Translations under genes and position numbers: made by a program
NCBI GenBank assembly: GCA_028695735.1
Contig: JAQVIJ010000001.1
Coordinates: 237,081 to 301,080, forward strand
Direction: 5' to 3'
DNA from: Deltaproteobacteria bacterium
GTDB taxonomy: Bacteria > Desulfobacterota > Dissulfuribacteria > Dissulfuribacterales > DYLC01
Length of the DNA: 64,000 nt
The notes under the pieces: model-generated
The model's input: only the letters and a program-made list of their open reading frames with translations
What the model was told of the DNA's origin: nothing
Database searches by the model: none
Shown: one piece after another, positions 33,248 through 42,302 of the stretch
Layout: each line of letters begins with the position of its first letter
Numbering within the stretch: position 1 is the first letter of the stretch

Positions 33248-34783
33248 ATGACAAAGAAAACCCATTCAAAAAACTCACAGATCATCATAAACGTGGACAG
33301 CAGGGAGGAGATAAGGGCCGCCCTTCTGGAAAACGGCAGGCTGGAGGCCTTTCAGATGGAGACCACCGGCGCCTCCCAGACCCGGGGTAACATCTACAAG
33401 GGCCGCATCACCAACATAGAGCCGTCCCTTCAGGCCGCCTTCGTGGACATCGGGCTCAATCGAAACGCATATCTGCCTTTGGATGAGATACATCCCGACT
33501 ATTACGGCTATGAAAAGGATTCATCCAAGGTCATCTCCCTGATCCCCAAGGGGACCGAGGTGCTGGTGCAGATCGCCAAGGAGGAGACTCCGCTCAAAGG
33601 CCCCTCCGTCACCACATATCTGAGCATACCGGGGAGATACCTGGTCCTGATGCCGGGTTCGGATCAGTTAGGGGTGTCCCGCAAGGTGGAGGATGAAGAG
33701 GAGCGCAAAAGGCTCAAGGACATCCTGTCAGAGGCCAAAAGGCCGGAGGGCGTTGGCCTCATAGCCCGAACAGCCGGAGTGGGCATCGCAAAAGCGGAGA
33801 TCAAAAAAGACCTCTCATATCTCATCCGCTTCTGGAATATCCTCAAGAAAAAGGCCCAATCCGCCCCGACCCCATCGCTCATCTATCACGACAGGGAACT
33901 CATCACCCGTTTTCTGCGCGACCACCTGAATACCGATGTAACCGAGATACTGGTGGACGACCAGACAGCCTTTGCAGCCATCAAGAACTTCCTGCACATC
34001 ATCTCTCCCAAACAGGTCTCCTGCCTCACGCTCTATAAGGGCGAACTGCCCATATTCTCCCATTACGGCATAGAGGCCCAGCTGGAGAGCATATTCCACA
34101 AAAAGGTGGAGCTGCCGGCAGGCGGCTATATCTTCATAGAACCCACCGAGGCCCTGGTCTCCATAGATGTCAACTCCGGCAGAAATATTCGCGAAAAGGA
34201 CATCGAAGACACCGCCCTGAAGACCAATCTGGAGGCAGCGGAAGAGATCGCCAGGCATCTCAGGTTTAGGGACCTGGGCGGCATAATCGTAGTGGACTTC
34301 ATAGACATGCGCTCCAATTCCTACAGGCAGCGCGTAGAAAAACACATGAAGGAATGCCTGAAGCGGGATAAGGCCAGGTCAGAGACCTCCCGCATCTCCA
34401 AATTCGGACTCATGGAGATAGTCAGACAGAAGATCGGCTCTCCCTTACAGGTCACCAGCTTCATGACCTGCCCCTGCTGTAACGGCCGAGGCATTTTACG
34501 CTCCACAGAGTCCCTGGCGCCCGCCTGTATCCGGCGCATTCGCGAGGTGCTTTCCAGTGCAAAAAAGCATGGTAGTAAGACCATCACGACCCTTACCATA
34601 GATGCTCATCCTCATCTGGCCCTCTATCTGCTCAACAACAAGCGCACGGAACTCTGCTCCATAGAGACGGAATACCAGGTGCGCATCGTGGTAAACGGTG
34701 ATTCATCCGTGGAGGTGGATGGCTTTCAAATCTCCACCACATATGAAGAACCCCAGCAAGAAGGCAAAAATGTAAAACGGTAA
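33248..34783 (+). CDS. rng: Ribonuclease G/E family endoribonuclease
   Basis: 511 residues, the size of RNase G rather than RNase E. The S1 domain with RGNIYKGRITNIEPSLQAAF and VDIGLNRNAYLPLDEI is followed by the catalytic core with VSIDVNSGRNIREKDIEDTA and LRFRDLGGIIVVDFIDM, where the Asp residues bind Mg. The Zn-link cysteines are in CPCCNGRGI. It processes 16S rRNA 5' ends and mRNA. The residues from 450 on, AHPHLALYLLNNKRTEL, are normal for the family. Good assignment, G versus E decided by length only. Confidence 0.95.
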   Translation: MTKKTHSKNSQIIINVDSREEIRAALLENGRLEAFQMETTGASQTRGNIYKGRITNIEPSLQAAFVDIGLNRNAYLPLDEIHPDYYGYEKDSSKVISLIPKGTEVLVQIAKEETPLKGPSVTTYLSIPGRYLVLMPGSDQLGVSRKVEDEEERKRLKDILSEAKRPEGVGLIARTAGVGIAKAEIKKDLSYLIRFWNILKKKAQSAPTPSLIYHDRELITRFLRDHLNTDVTEILVDDQTAFAAIKNFLHIISPKQVSCLTLYKGELPIFSHYGIEAQLESIFHKKVELPAGGYIFIEPTEALVSIDVNSGRNIREKDIEDTALKTNLEAAEEIARHLRFRDLGGIIVVDFIDMRSNSYRQRVEKHMKECLKRDKARSETSRISKFGLMEIVRQKIGSPLQVTSFMTCPCCNGRGILRSTESLAPACIRRIREVLSSAKKHGSKTITTLTIDAHPHLALYLLNNKRTELCSIETEYQVRIVVNGDSSVEVDGFQISTTYEEPQQEGKNVKR

Positions 34784-34805
34784 TGGTTTATTTTTCGAGG
34801 CAGCC

Positions 34806-35900
34806 ATGAAACTCCAATTAGACATACCCGAATTTCTGGAAACACTGGTGCCATATCCCCCTGGCAAGCCCTTGGATGAGCTTCAGCGGGAATATGGCGT
34901 GACCAATGCCATCAAACTGGCCTCCAATGAAAATCCCATCGGTCCATCGCCCAAGGCGATTCAGGCCATTCAAGCCCATCTTTTAAGCCTGCATCGCTAT
35001 CCCGATGGAAGCGCCTACTACCTCAAAAAAAGACTGGCCGAACTACATGGGATTTCCCAAGAAAACCTGGTGATAGGAAACGGTTCCAACGAGATCATCG
35101 AGCTCTTGACTCGTGTGTTCATTCGGCCTGGCCTGGAGGTCGTCAGCAGTGAGCCCAGTTTTCTGGTGTATAAAAAGGTCACACAGGCCGCAGGCGGCGT
35201 AAACCGCATCGTTCCCCTTAAAAATAACCGCCACGACCTAAAGGCCATAGCCCAGGCCGTCTCCAACAGCACGCGCCTCATCTTTCTGGACAACCCCAAC
35301 AATCCCATGGGCACAGTCATAGATTGCAAGGGGTTTGAGGCCTTTCTTGCAGACCTGCCTGCCCATGTAGTGGTGGTGCTGGATGAGGCATACACCGAAT
35401 TCGTCAGGGAAGAGACTCCATCCGGCCTGAATTACATGAAAAAAGACGAACGGGTGGTGGTGATGCGCACATTTTCCAAGGCATACGGTCTGGCAGGCCT
35501 GCGAGTGGGTTATGGAGTCATGCACCCAGTGCTGGCCTCTTTACTCGACCGGGTCAGACAGCCATTCAATGTAAATGCCGCTGCCCAGGCCGCTGCCCAG
35601 GCCGCACTTGATGATGCAGAACACCTGAAAAAAACCCTTGAAATAACCTGGTCAGGCATGGCATATCTAACAGACGAACTGACACAGATGGGGCTTAGTG
35701 TGTTGCCGAGTCAGACCAATTTCTTGATGGTGGATATGGCAATGGACGCTAAAATGGTTTATGAAAGGCTGCTGCGGCTTGGGGTCATAGTCAGGGCCAT
35801 GTCCGCCTACGGGTTCCCAACATATATCCGCATAACCGCTGGCAGGCCTGAGGAAAATGAACGGTGTATAAAGGCTGTTAAAACCATTCTCAAGGGATAA
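34806..35900 (+). CDS. hisC: Histidinol-phosphate aminotransferase
   Basis: 364 residues. PLP enzyme of histidine synthesis converting imidazole acetol phosphate to histidinol phosphate. Class I/II aminotransferase features: IKLASNENPIGPSPKAIQAI, FLDNPNNPMG, VVLDEAYTEF and the PLP lysine in MRTFSKAYGLAGLRVGYG. The N-terminus VPYPPGKPLDELQREYG is typical of HisC. A GAGGCAGCC site precedes the ATG. Other his genes are not adjacent; it stands between rng and the DUF134 gene, 3 bp ahead of the latter. Confidence 0.93.
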   Translation: MKLQLDIPEFLETLVPYPPGKPLDELQREYGVTNAIKLASNENPIGPSPKAIQAIQAHLLSLHRYPDGSAYYLKKRLAELHGISQENLVIGNGSNEIIELLTRVFIRPGLEVVSSEPSFLVYKKVTQAAGGVNRIVPLKNNRHDLKAIAQAVSNSTRLIFLDNPNNPMGTVIDCKGFEAFLADLPAHVVVVLDEAYTEFVREETPSGLNYMKKDERVVVMRTFSKAYGLAGLRVGYGVMHPVLASLLDRVRQPFNVNAAAQAAAQAALDDAEHLKKTLEITWSGMAYLTDELTQMGLSVLPSQTNFLMVDMAMDAKMVYERLLRLGVIVRAMSAYGFPTYIRITAGRPEENERCIKAVKTILKG

Positions 35901-35903
35901 CAT

Positions 35904-36269
35904 ATGTCAAGACCTCCAAAATGCCGTATTGTGGAACAGGCGCCGGTGGCCACCTACTTCAAGCCGCGTGGCATCCCCATGAAAAACCTGGAGGAGAAGA
36001 TCCTCACAGTGGAACAATTGGAAGCCGTACGGTTATGCGATCTGGAAGGCATGGGGCAGGAAGACGCCTCCCTGAAAATGGGCGTCTCACGCCAGACCTT
36101 CGGCCGCATTCTGACGGAGGCCAGAAAACACATAGCCGAGGCCATAGTTACGGGCAAATGCCTGCGCATCGAAGGTGGTCATTACCAGTTCGCGGAGACG
36201 GCTGGTACAGGGCAGAACGCCCCCTGCTGTTGCAACAGGAGACAGAATAAAGACATCAATGACACATGA
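35904..36269 (+). CDS. DUF134 family DNA-binding-like protein
   Basis: 121 residues. MSRPPKCRIVEQAPVATYFK and PRGIPMKNLEEKILTVEQLE are the family's start, and GMGQEDASLKMGVSRQTFGR is a sigma-70-region-4-like helix-turn-helix. The C-terminus has a run of three cysteines (CCCNRR). DUF134 proteins are common in anaerobic bacteria and archaea, often near nitrogenase-cofactor-like or redox genes; their targets are unknown. It overlaps the start of lolD by 11 bp. Confidence 0.92.
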   Translation: MSRPPKCRIVEQAPVATYFKPRGIPMKNLEEKILTVEQLEAVRLCDLEGMGQEDASLKMGVSRQTFGRILTEARKHIAEAIVTGKCLRIEGGHYQFAETAGTGQNAPCCCNRRQNKDINDT

Positions 36270-37005
36270 CACCACACCCCCTGCCGCCATTGAGCTGCAA
36301 GGTATCTCCAAGACATATATCCGCAACAGTGTCAGGGTGGAAACACTGACCAACATCGACTGCGCCATCGAAAAAGGGGAGCTGGTGGCCGTTGTCGGCG
36401 CATCCGGAGTTGGCAAAACCACCCTTTTGCACCTGATGGGGGCATTGGATCGGCCCACAACAGGCGCTGTCTTGCATTTCGGGCAGGATATTTCAGCATT
36501 GTCCGATGAAGAACTGTCCAGATTCCGCAATAAAACCCTGGGATTCGTATTTCAGTTTCATCACCTGCTGCCCGAGTTTACCGCCCTCGAAAACGTCATC
36601 ATGCCATGTCTGATAGCGGCTATGGACAAGACAGAGGCCGTGAATATGGCAAATGAAATCCTCTCGGAGATGGGGCTCGCCAGCCGCAGGGACCATCGCA
36701 TAGAGGAATTGTCAGGAGGCGAGCAGCAGCGTGTGGCCTTGGCGCGGGCCATGGTCAAGCAGCCGGCCATTCTGTTGGCTGATGAGCCCACAGGAAATCT
36801 GGATGAACACACAGGTGAACGGGTGGCAGAACTCATCTTTGAAATGAACAGACGGCATGGCACCACCACTGTGATCGTGACGCACAACCTGGCCTTGGCC
36901 GCCCGCATGGACCGCATCATAGGTCTGGTAGAAGGCAAGGCCATGGAGCTTTCGCATGAAGAATTGAAGTCCTGGGCGGTGGACAGACAAATGACCGCAC
37001 ATTGA
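36259..37005 (+). CDS. lolD: Lipoprotein-releasing system ATP-binding protein LolD
   Basis: 248 residues from the ATG at 36259, which gives a normal N-terminus; the longer track start reads into the DUF134 gene. ATPase of the LolCDE exporter that extracts lipoproteins from the inner membrane, needed here for the many lipoproteins of the fibre cluster. Walker A is VVGASGVGKTTLLHLMGALD, the signature is ELSGGEQQRVALARAM and Walker B ILLADEPTGNLDE. LolC/LolE permease genes are not in view, so the alternative MacB/FtsE-like role cannot be fully excluded, but position directly before bamA supports LolD. Confidence 0.9.
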   Translation: MTHDTTPPAAIELQGISKTYIRNSVRVETLTNIDCAIEKGELVAVVGASGVGKTTLLHLMGALDRPTTGAVLHFGQDISALSDEELSRFRNKTLGFVFQFHHLLPEFTALENVIMPCLIAAMDKTEAVNMANEILSEMGLASRRDHRIEELSGGEQQRVALARAMVKQPAILLADEPTGNLDEHTGERVAELIFEMNRRHGTTTVIVTHNLALAARMDRIIGLVEGKAMELSHEELKSWAVDRQMTAH

Positions 37006-37031
37006 ACTCACAAGAAACATAAAGGACTAAC

Positions 37032-39785
37032 ATGAAAACGTTTTCGATGAAATCCGGCGCAAAAAACCTGTTGACAGGCCTGATTATCTGCCTGACAGCG
37101 ATTTTGTCCATTGTCCAGCCGTTACATGCAGCGGCTGCGGATACCGAACCGAAGGCCGCTGAATCCTCAAAGGATACCGGCCAAAAAAAGGCACAGGCTA
37201 TCGCCCTTGCAATGGCTCCGCTGATATACATGGGACCGGTGGAGGGTGCCCGCATTCAAAACGACCTCATGGACGGTCTGGGCAGACGCCTCAAGACAGC
37301 AGGCCTGAATATCACCATCCTGTCAGCTGAAGAAAGCGGCGGCACAACCGGAGACCCTACCGAAACCGCCTTTCAGGCAGCGCGGAAAAAGAGAATCAAC
37401 TATCTGATATACGGAAGCATCAGCAAACTGGGCAATGCCTTGAGTGTGGACCTGCGCATGGCCAATGTAACCGCCCGCACAGAGACAGCCACCCTCTATG
37501 CCCAGGGTCAGACATCCGACCTGACACCCCTTCTAAATGAACTGGAACAACAGATCAGGGATTCGCTCAAATCCCTGGACCTGGTGGCAGATGTGGTGGT
37601 GCAGGGCAATCACCGAGTGGACGCCGATGCCATCCGCCAGGCCATCTCCCTGCAGAATCAACAGCCCTTCGATTCCAAAAAGGTCTCGGAGGACATCAAG
37701 GCCATCTACAAACTGGGCTTCTTCGAGGATGTGAGAGTAGATATTCAGGATGGCCCAAATGGTAAGGTGATCACATATCTGGTCAGGGAAAAGCCTGCCG
37801 TGAGAGAGATCAAGATCACGGGAAACAAGATTCTCAAGGAAGACAAGATTCGGGATGCCATAGACATAAAACCATTTACCGTTATTCGGGACAAACTGCT
37901 GCAGGACAACATCAAGAAGATTCAGGCCCTGTATGAGGAAAAAGGCTATGCAGACACCATCATAATACCCATTGTAACCCCGGCAGCCAAGGATACCGCT
38001 GATATCACATTCGACATCAAAGAAGGCGAGAAGGTCACCATCAAATCCATCGAGTTTCAGGGCAACAAGGCCTTCTCCAGCAAGGAACTGAGGGACCTCA
38101 TGGAGACCGGAGAAGAAAAGCCCTTCTGGTATCCTTCCCTCAAGAACATCATGGCCATGATAAAGGGTGATGCCGGCGCCATGAAGTCGGATATGCTGGA
38201 AAGGGATACCGGCCGCATAGCGGCTTATTATCACAACAAAGGCTATGTGGACGCCACAGTGGGTCAGCCCATCGTAAAAAGGGAAGGCAGCAGCATCTAT
38301 ATCACTATTCCTGTGGAAGAAGGAGAGCGCTACGGCGTGGGGACCATCACCTTCAAGGAGGACTATTTCCATGACGATGCAAAGCTTCTGGCCGCCATGC
38401 AACTCAAGGACGAAAAGATCTTCAGCCAGGAGATACTGCGCAAGGACATCCTCAAACTCACAGACATGTATGCGGATGAAGGCTTTGCATATGCAGACAT
38501 AGACCCGAAGATTCGCAAGGACACCGAACGCAAGGTGGTGGACATCCTTATCGAGGTCAAGACAGGCGTAAAGGTCAAGTTTGAACGCATAGAGATCACA
38601 GGTAACACCCGCACCATCGACAAGGTCATTCGTCGCGAACTGCGTGTCAATGAAGACGAACCGTTCAGTGCCACAAACCTCAAGAAGAGCAAGGACCGTC
38701 TGGGACGTCTCGGCTATTTTGAGGACATCAACCTGAATCCCACCAAGGGTTCTCAGGAAGATACCATGAAGCTGGATGTGCAGGTAAAGGAGCGGCCGAC
38801 TGGCACCTTTAGCATAGGCGCAGGTTACAGCTCCGTGGACAAGCTCATGTTTATGGGCGAGATCAGTCAGAGAAACTTTTTGGGCCAGGGCCAAATGCTC
38901 TCGTTTAAGGGGATCCTCGGCGCTGTAACCAACAGGTTCTCTTTGAACTTTGCGGAGCCATACCTCTTTGACACCCAGTGGTATTTCGGGTCAAGTCTCT
39001 ATAACTGGCGGGTGTCATACGACGATTACACCAAGGACAGCACCGGTGCGGAACTGACCTTCGGCTATCCGTTGACCGATGACCTCAAGTTCTTTGTATC
39101 GCCCAGAATGGATTATACCAAGCTCTCTGATGTGAGCGAGAATGCCTCCATCTTCATTCGGGACTCTCTTAATATCCACACCACCCATTCCCTAAGCTTC
39201 AAACTGGCCTATGACACCAGAAATGACTTCTATCTGCCCTCTAAAGGCTGGTACAACACCGTGGCATTTGAATATGCAGGCGGCATGTTGGGTGGCGATG
39301 CAGCCTTCTATAAATGGACAGGGACCTTGAGTTACTATCACCCCATCTGGAAGAGCCTGGTGGGACATGCAAGGGGCGGCATAGGCTATGTGACAGAGGG
39401 TAGCGGCGGCAGGCTGCCCATCTATGAAAAGTTCTTCCTGGGCGGCATCGATTCCATTCGAGGTTTCAAATCCGGTCGTGTGAGCCCCATCGATCCCGCA
39501 ACAGGCGAACGTATCGGCGGTGAGGATATGGCCTTTGTGCAGCTGGAAACCATCTTCCCGCTGATCAAGGACATGGGTTTGAACGGCGTCACATTCCTGG
39601 ATATGGGCAATGTGTGGGGAACAGACCAGGGCTATACCCTGTCAGACATGCGGAAATCCGTGGGTCTGGGCATTCGCTGGCTCTCTCCCATGGGCCCGTT
39701 GAGAGTGGAATGGGGTTATAACCTGGACAACAAGCCCGGCGAGGATAAGAGCAACTGGGAGTTTAGAATGGGAGGCACCTTCTAA
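37032..39785 (+). CDS. bamA: Outer-membrane protein assembly factor BamA with N-terminal extra domain
   Basis: 917 residues, about 100 longer than E. coli BamA. After a signal peptide (HAAAADTEP) comes an extra domain (about residues 57-180) with QNDLMDGLGRRLKTAGLNIT and KKRINYLIYGSISKLGNALS, which looks like a TolB-N/CsgG-like alpha/beta domain. Five POTRA domains follow (for example VVQGNHRVDADAIRQAISLQ, EIKITGNKILKEDKIRDAI, ERIEITGNTRTIDKVIRREL), then the barrel with IDSIRGFKSGRVSPID (the VRGF/IRGF motif) and C-terminal FRMGGTF ending in Phe. Inserts and folds beta-barrel proteins. AAGGACTAAC precedes the ATG; lolD is upstream, lpxD downstream. Confidence 0.96.
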   Translation: MKTFSMKSGAKNLLTGLIICLTAILSIVQPLHAAAADTEPKAAESSKDTGQKKAQAIALAMAPLIYMGPVEGARIQNDLMDGLGRRLKTAGLNITILSAEESGGTTGDPTETAFQAARKKRINYLIYGSISKLGNALSVDLRMANVTARTETATLYAQGQTSDLTPLLNELEQQIRDSLKSLDLVADVVVQGNHRVDADAIRQAISLQNQQPFDSKKVSEDIKAIYKLGFFEDVRVDIQDGPNGKVITYLVREKPAVREIKITGNKILKEDKIRDAIDIKPFTVIRDKLLQDNIKKIQALYEEKGYADTIIIPIVTPAAKDTADITFDIKEGEKVTIKSIEFQGNKAFSSKELRDLMETGEEKPFWYPSLKNIMAMIKGDAGAMKSDMLERDTGRIAAYYHNKGYVDATVGQPIVKREGSSIYITIPVEEGERYGVGTITFKEDYFHDDAKLLAAMQLKDEKIFSQEILRKDILKLTDMYADEGFAYADIDPKIRKDTERKVVDILIEVKTGVKVKFERIEITGNTRTIDKVIRRELRVNEDEPFSATNLKKSKDRLGRLGYFEDINLNPTKGSQEDTMKLDVQVKERPTGTFSIGAGYSSVDKLMFMGEISQRNFLGQGQMLSFKGILGAVTNRFSLNFAEPYLFDTQWYFGSSLYNWRVSYDDYTKDSTGAELTFGYPLTDDLKFFVSPRMDYTKLSDVSENASIFIRDSLNIHTTHSLSFKLAYDTRNDFYLPSKGWYNTVAFEYAGGMLGGDAAFYKWTGTLSYYHPIWKSLVGHARGGIGYVTEGSGGRLPIYEKFFLGGIDSIRGFKSGRVSPIDPATGERIGGEDMAFVQLETIFPLIKDMGLNGVTFLDMGNVWGTDQGYTLSDMRKSVGLGIRWLSPMGPLRVEWGYNLDNKPGEDKSNWEFRMGGTF

Positions 39786-39791
39786 CGGTCT

Positions 39792-40820
39792 ATGGCTACG
39801 GAGCACACACTCAACACATTGGGCAAAATCGCCTCCTTTTTGCAAGGGGAGCTCAAAGGGCCTGAAGACCTCTCCATCACCGGCATTCAGGCATTAAATC
39901 GGGCTGGCCCTCAGGAGATCAGCTTTGCTGTAAATCCCTCATACAAAGAGGCGGTGGAGGCATCGCAAGCAGGCGCCGTGATTCTGCCGCAGACCTGGCC
40001 ATACCCCATCTCCAGACCTGCCATCTTGGTAAAGGATGTCTATCTGGCCTATGCCATGCTGGCAGCCGCGCTGAATGCAAGGGAATTTTGTGCTCAGGGC
40101 ATTGCCGAGCAGGTCACTGTCGGCCATAACTGCCACATCTCACCAGAGGTCACCATTCTACCCCATGTGTACATCGGAAATGATGTAACCATCGGAAATC
40201 GAGTCACCATCCATTCCTTTACTTATATCGGGGATGGTGTAACCATCGAAGACGGGGTTACCATTCATGCCAATGTCACTCTCTATGCAGGCACGCACAT
40301 CGGACAGAATGTCATCATTCATGCCGGTGCTGTCATAGGGAGTGACGGCTTCGGCTATGCCCAAGGGCCTTCAGGCCATGTGAAGATTCCCCAAACAGGC
40401 AGGGTGGTCATAGAGGATGATGTGGAGATAGGCGCCAATACCACCATAGACCGGGCCACCTTTGGCGAAACCCGCATAGGTCACGGCACCAAGATCGACA
40501 ACTTGGTGCAGATCGGCCACAATGTTCAAATAGGGCCGCACTGTATCCTCGTAGCCCAGGTGGGCATCGCAGGCAGCGCCCGAATCGGGGCAGGCGTGAT
40601 GATAGGCGGACAGGCGGGGATTGCAGGCCATATTGAATTGGGGGATGGCGTTAAAGTGGCCGCCCAGTCAGGCGTGGCCAAGGATGTCCCTGCAAAAGAG
40701 ACGGTCTCAGGTTCGCCGGCCATGCCCCATCGGCTGTGGCTGCGCGTAGCAAGTCTTCTGAAAAAACTGCCTGAGATGGAGGCAGGCCTGCGCAGGTTGC
40801 AAGAGAAATGGAAGGAATAA
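39792..40820 (+). CDS. lpxD: UDP-3-O-acylglucosamine N-acyltransferase LpxD
   Basis: 342 residues. Adds the second acyl chain in lipid A synthesis. The N-terminal uridine-binding domain ([20 protein letters not shown]) is followed by a long left-handed beta-helix of hexapeptide repeats ([39 protein letters not shown]) containing the catalytic His region ([14 protein letters not shown]) and a C-terminal helix. It starts 6 bp after bamA. The usual neighbours ompH and lpxA are absent here; fabZ follows. Confidence 0.97.
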   Translation: MATEHTLNTLGKIASFLQGELKGPEDLSITGIQALNRAGPQEISFAVNPSYKEAVEASQAGAVILPQTWPYPISRPAILVKDVYLAYAMLAAALNAREFCAQGIAEQVTVGHNCHISPEVTILPHVYIGNDVTIGNRVTIHSFTYIGDGVTIEDGVTIHANVTLYAGTHIGQNVIIHAGAVIGSDGFGYAQGPSGHVKIPQTGRVVIEDDVEIGANTTIDRATFGETRIGHGTKIDNLVQIGHNVQIGPHCILVAQVGIAGSARIGAGVMIGGQAGIAGHIELGDGVKVAAQSGVAKDVPAKETVSGSPAMPHRLWLRVASLLKKLPEMEAGLRRLQEKWKE

Positions 40821-40858
40821 GTAATTAAACGGAGACTGCTGATAACGGAGTAATCACT

Positions 40859-41299
40859 ATGTCATTCATCACTTTTAAGGATATACAGGCCATATTGAAT
40901 CTGCTTCCTCACAGATACCCGTTTTTGCTGGTGGATCGCATTCTGGCCTTTGAGCCCGATGTCAGCATCACGGGACTTAAGAATGTGACCTTCAACGAGC
41001 CCTTTTTCCAGGGCCATTTTCCTCAACAGCCCATTATGCCTGGGGTCTTGATTCTAGAGGCCATGGCCCAGGTGGGCATCCTCTTTGCCAAACTGACGGA
41101 TGAAGGCCTGAAGGACAGACTGATGGTCTTTGCAGGAATGGATGAGGTCAGGTTTCGCAGGCCTGTGGTGCCTGGAGACCAGCTTCTCATGGAGCTCACC
41201 CTCATCAAGCGAAAGAGCACCCTCTGGAAGATGGCTGCCAAGGCCACTGTGGACGAACAATTGGCGGCAGAGGCGGTGCTCATGGCAGGCATCAAGTAG
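40859..41299 (+). CDS. fabZ: (3R)-hydroxyacyl-ACP dehydratase FabZ
   Basis: 146 residues. Dehydrates beta-hydroxyacyl-ACP in fatty-acid elongation. The catalytic His is in [20 protein letters not shown] and the Glu in [13 protein letters not shown]; the N-terminus [20 protein letters not shown] is typical. GGAG lies 10 nt before the ATG. The lpxD-fabZ order is standard, but instead of lpxA the next gene, starting at the very next base, is cbiL. Confidence 0.97.
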   Translation: MSFITFKDIQAILNLLPHRYPFLLVDRILAFEPDVSITGLKNVTFNEPFFQGHFPQQPIMPGVLILEAMAQVGILFAKLTDEGLKDRLMVFAGMDEVRFRRPVVPGDQLLMELTLIKRKSTLWKMAAKATVDEQLAAEAVLMAGIK

Positions 41300-42052
41300 A
41301 TGGGCCTGCCTGTCCACACCCTCTATGGCATCGGAGTGGGGCCTGGAGACCCCGAACTCCTCACTCTCAAGGCAGCCCGCATTCTAAAAGAGGTGGGTGT
41401 AATCTATGCGGCATCCTCCTCGGACAATGACTACAGCATCGCATACGAAATCATTCGGCCCCATATTCAAGAAAAGACAGACTTCCCCCCTGATAAGGGG
41501 GGATTGAGGGGGGTTGAGGTCTGCCGACTCTCCTTTCCCATGACTCGGGACAAGGCGGCCCTTGAGCAGGCCTGGACCGCCAATGCCTCTGAGGTGCTTA
41601 CGGCACTTAAGACCATGAACGCCGCCTTTGTAACCCTGGGGGATCCCCTCACCTATTCCACATTCAGCTATCTCCTGAACACCATGAATGCCCTGGAAAC
41701 AGATGTCTCATTTCGTGTGGAGATCATTCCAGGGGTCACATCCTACAATGCGGCTGCCTGTCGCTCCATGATACCATTGGTCTCAGGCGAGGAATGCCTG
41801 TTTGTAACCTCAGGGGCCCTGGGTGGCGCCAAGCTGCAGGAGATCGCCCATGTGGCGGATACCATCGTGATGCTGAAGGCATATCGTTATTTCAATCACA
41901 TCTATGACACCCTGGAGGCACTGAATCTCTTGGACCATGCCGTCTTGATCAGCCGCTGCGGCATGGAGGGGGAACAGGTGGTGACTAATCTGCGTCAGTT
42001 AAAGGGCCAAAAACTGCCATATCTCTCCCTCTTACTCATAAAAAGGCCCTGA
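41300..42052 (+). CDS. cbiL: Cobalt-factor II / precorrin-2 C20-methyltransferase CbiL
   Basis: 250 residues. Methylates C20 in anaerobic or aerobic corrin-ring synthesis. The SAM-binding motifs are YGIGVGPGDPELLTLKAARI, VTLGDPLTYSTFSYLL, VEIIPGVTSYNAAACRS and ALNLLDHAVLISRCGMEGEQ. Residues 60-72 (TDFPPDKGGLRGV) are encoded by a copy of the dispersed CCCCCTGATAAGGGGG repeat and are not part of the family; they fall in the variable loop before EVCRLSFPMTRDK. The rest is intact, so the enzyme is probably functional. The gene abuts fabZ. Confidence 0.93.
   Translation: MGLPVHTLYGIGVGPGDPELLTLKAARILKEVGVIYAASSSDNDYSIAYEIIRPHIQEKTDFPPDKGGLRGVEVCRLSFPMTRDKAALEQAWTANASEVLTALKTMNAAFVTLGDPLTYSTFSYLLNTMNALETDVSFRVEIIPGVTSYNAAACRSMIPLVSGEECLFVTSGALGGAKLQEIAHVADTIVMLKAYRYFNHIYDTLEALNLLDHAVLISRCGMEGEQVVTNLRQLKGQKLPYLSLLLIKRP
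41477..41515 (+). repeat. Dispersed repeat copy embedded in frame inside cbiL
   Basis: ACTTCCCCCCTGATAAGGGG with its flank GGATTGAGGGGGGTT matches the two intergenic copies at 42077-42275 almost base for base. It adds 13 codons without shifting the frame. Confidence 0.85.
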
Positions 42053-42076
42053 TTTTTACAATGATGGTTCGTTACA

Positions 42077-42275
42077 GGGTGATAAGCCCCCTTTTCCGTT
42101 ACATTCATCACTTGACAGACTTCCCCCCTGATAAGGGGGGATTGAGGGGGGTTTTGATTCTGATAACCCCACCCCGGCCCTCCCCTTGTCAGGGGAGGGT
42201 GATAGACCCCCTTTTTCTGTTATATTTATCACTTGACAGACTTCCCCCCCTGATAAGGGGGGATTAAGGGGGGTT
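42077..42275 (+). repeat. Tandem pair of dispersed repeats between cbiL and cbiD
   Basis: Two direct copies 120 bp apart (42077-42155 and 42197-42275), each running GGGTGATA, then CCCCCTTTT, ATCACTTGACAGACTTCCCC, and CTGATAAGGGGGGATT followed by AGGGGGGTT. The core CCCCCCTGATAAGGGGGG forms a hairpin. They fill most of the 250-bp gap and leave cbiD with no clear ribosome site. The short ORFs listed here on both strands are readings of the repeat. Confidence 0.85.
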
Positions 42276-42302
42276 GGGGAGGGGCATTCCCTCTTTCTTC
42301 TT

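Noticed and set aside
37533-38894. 453-aa minus-strand ORF
   Set aside because: Antisense shadow of bamA with biased composition; no motif.
42053-42302. Possible cobalamin riboswitch before cbiD
   Set aside because: The gap consists of the tandem repeats; no B12-box-like sequence was seen, and cbiL abuts fabZ without a leader.
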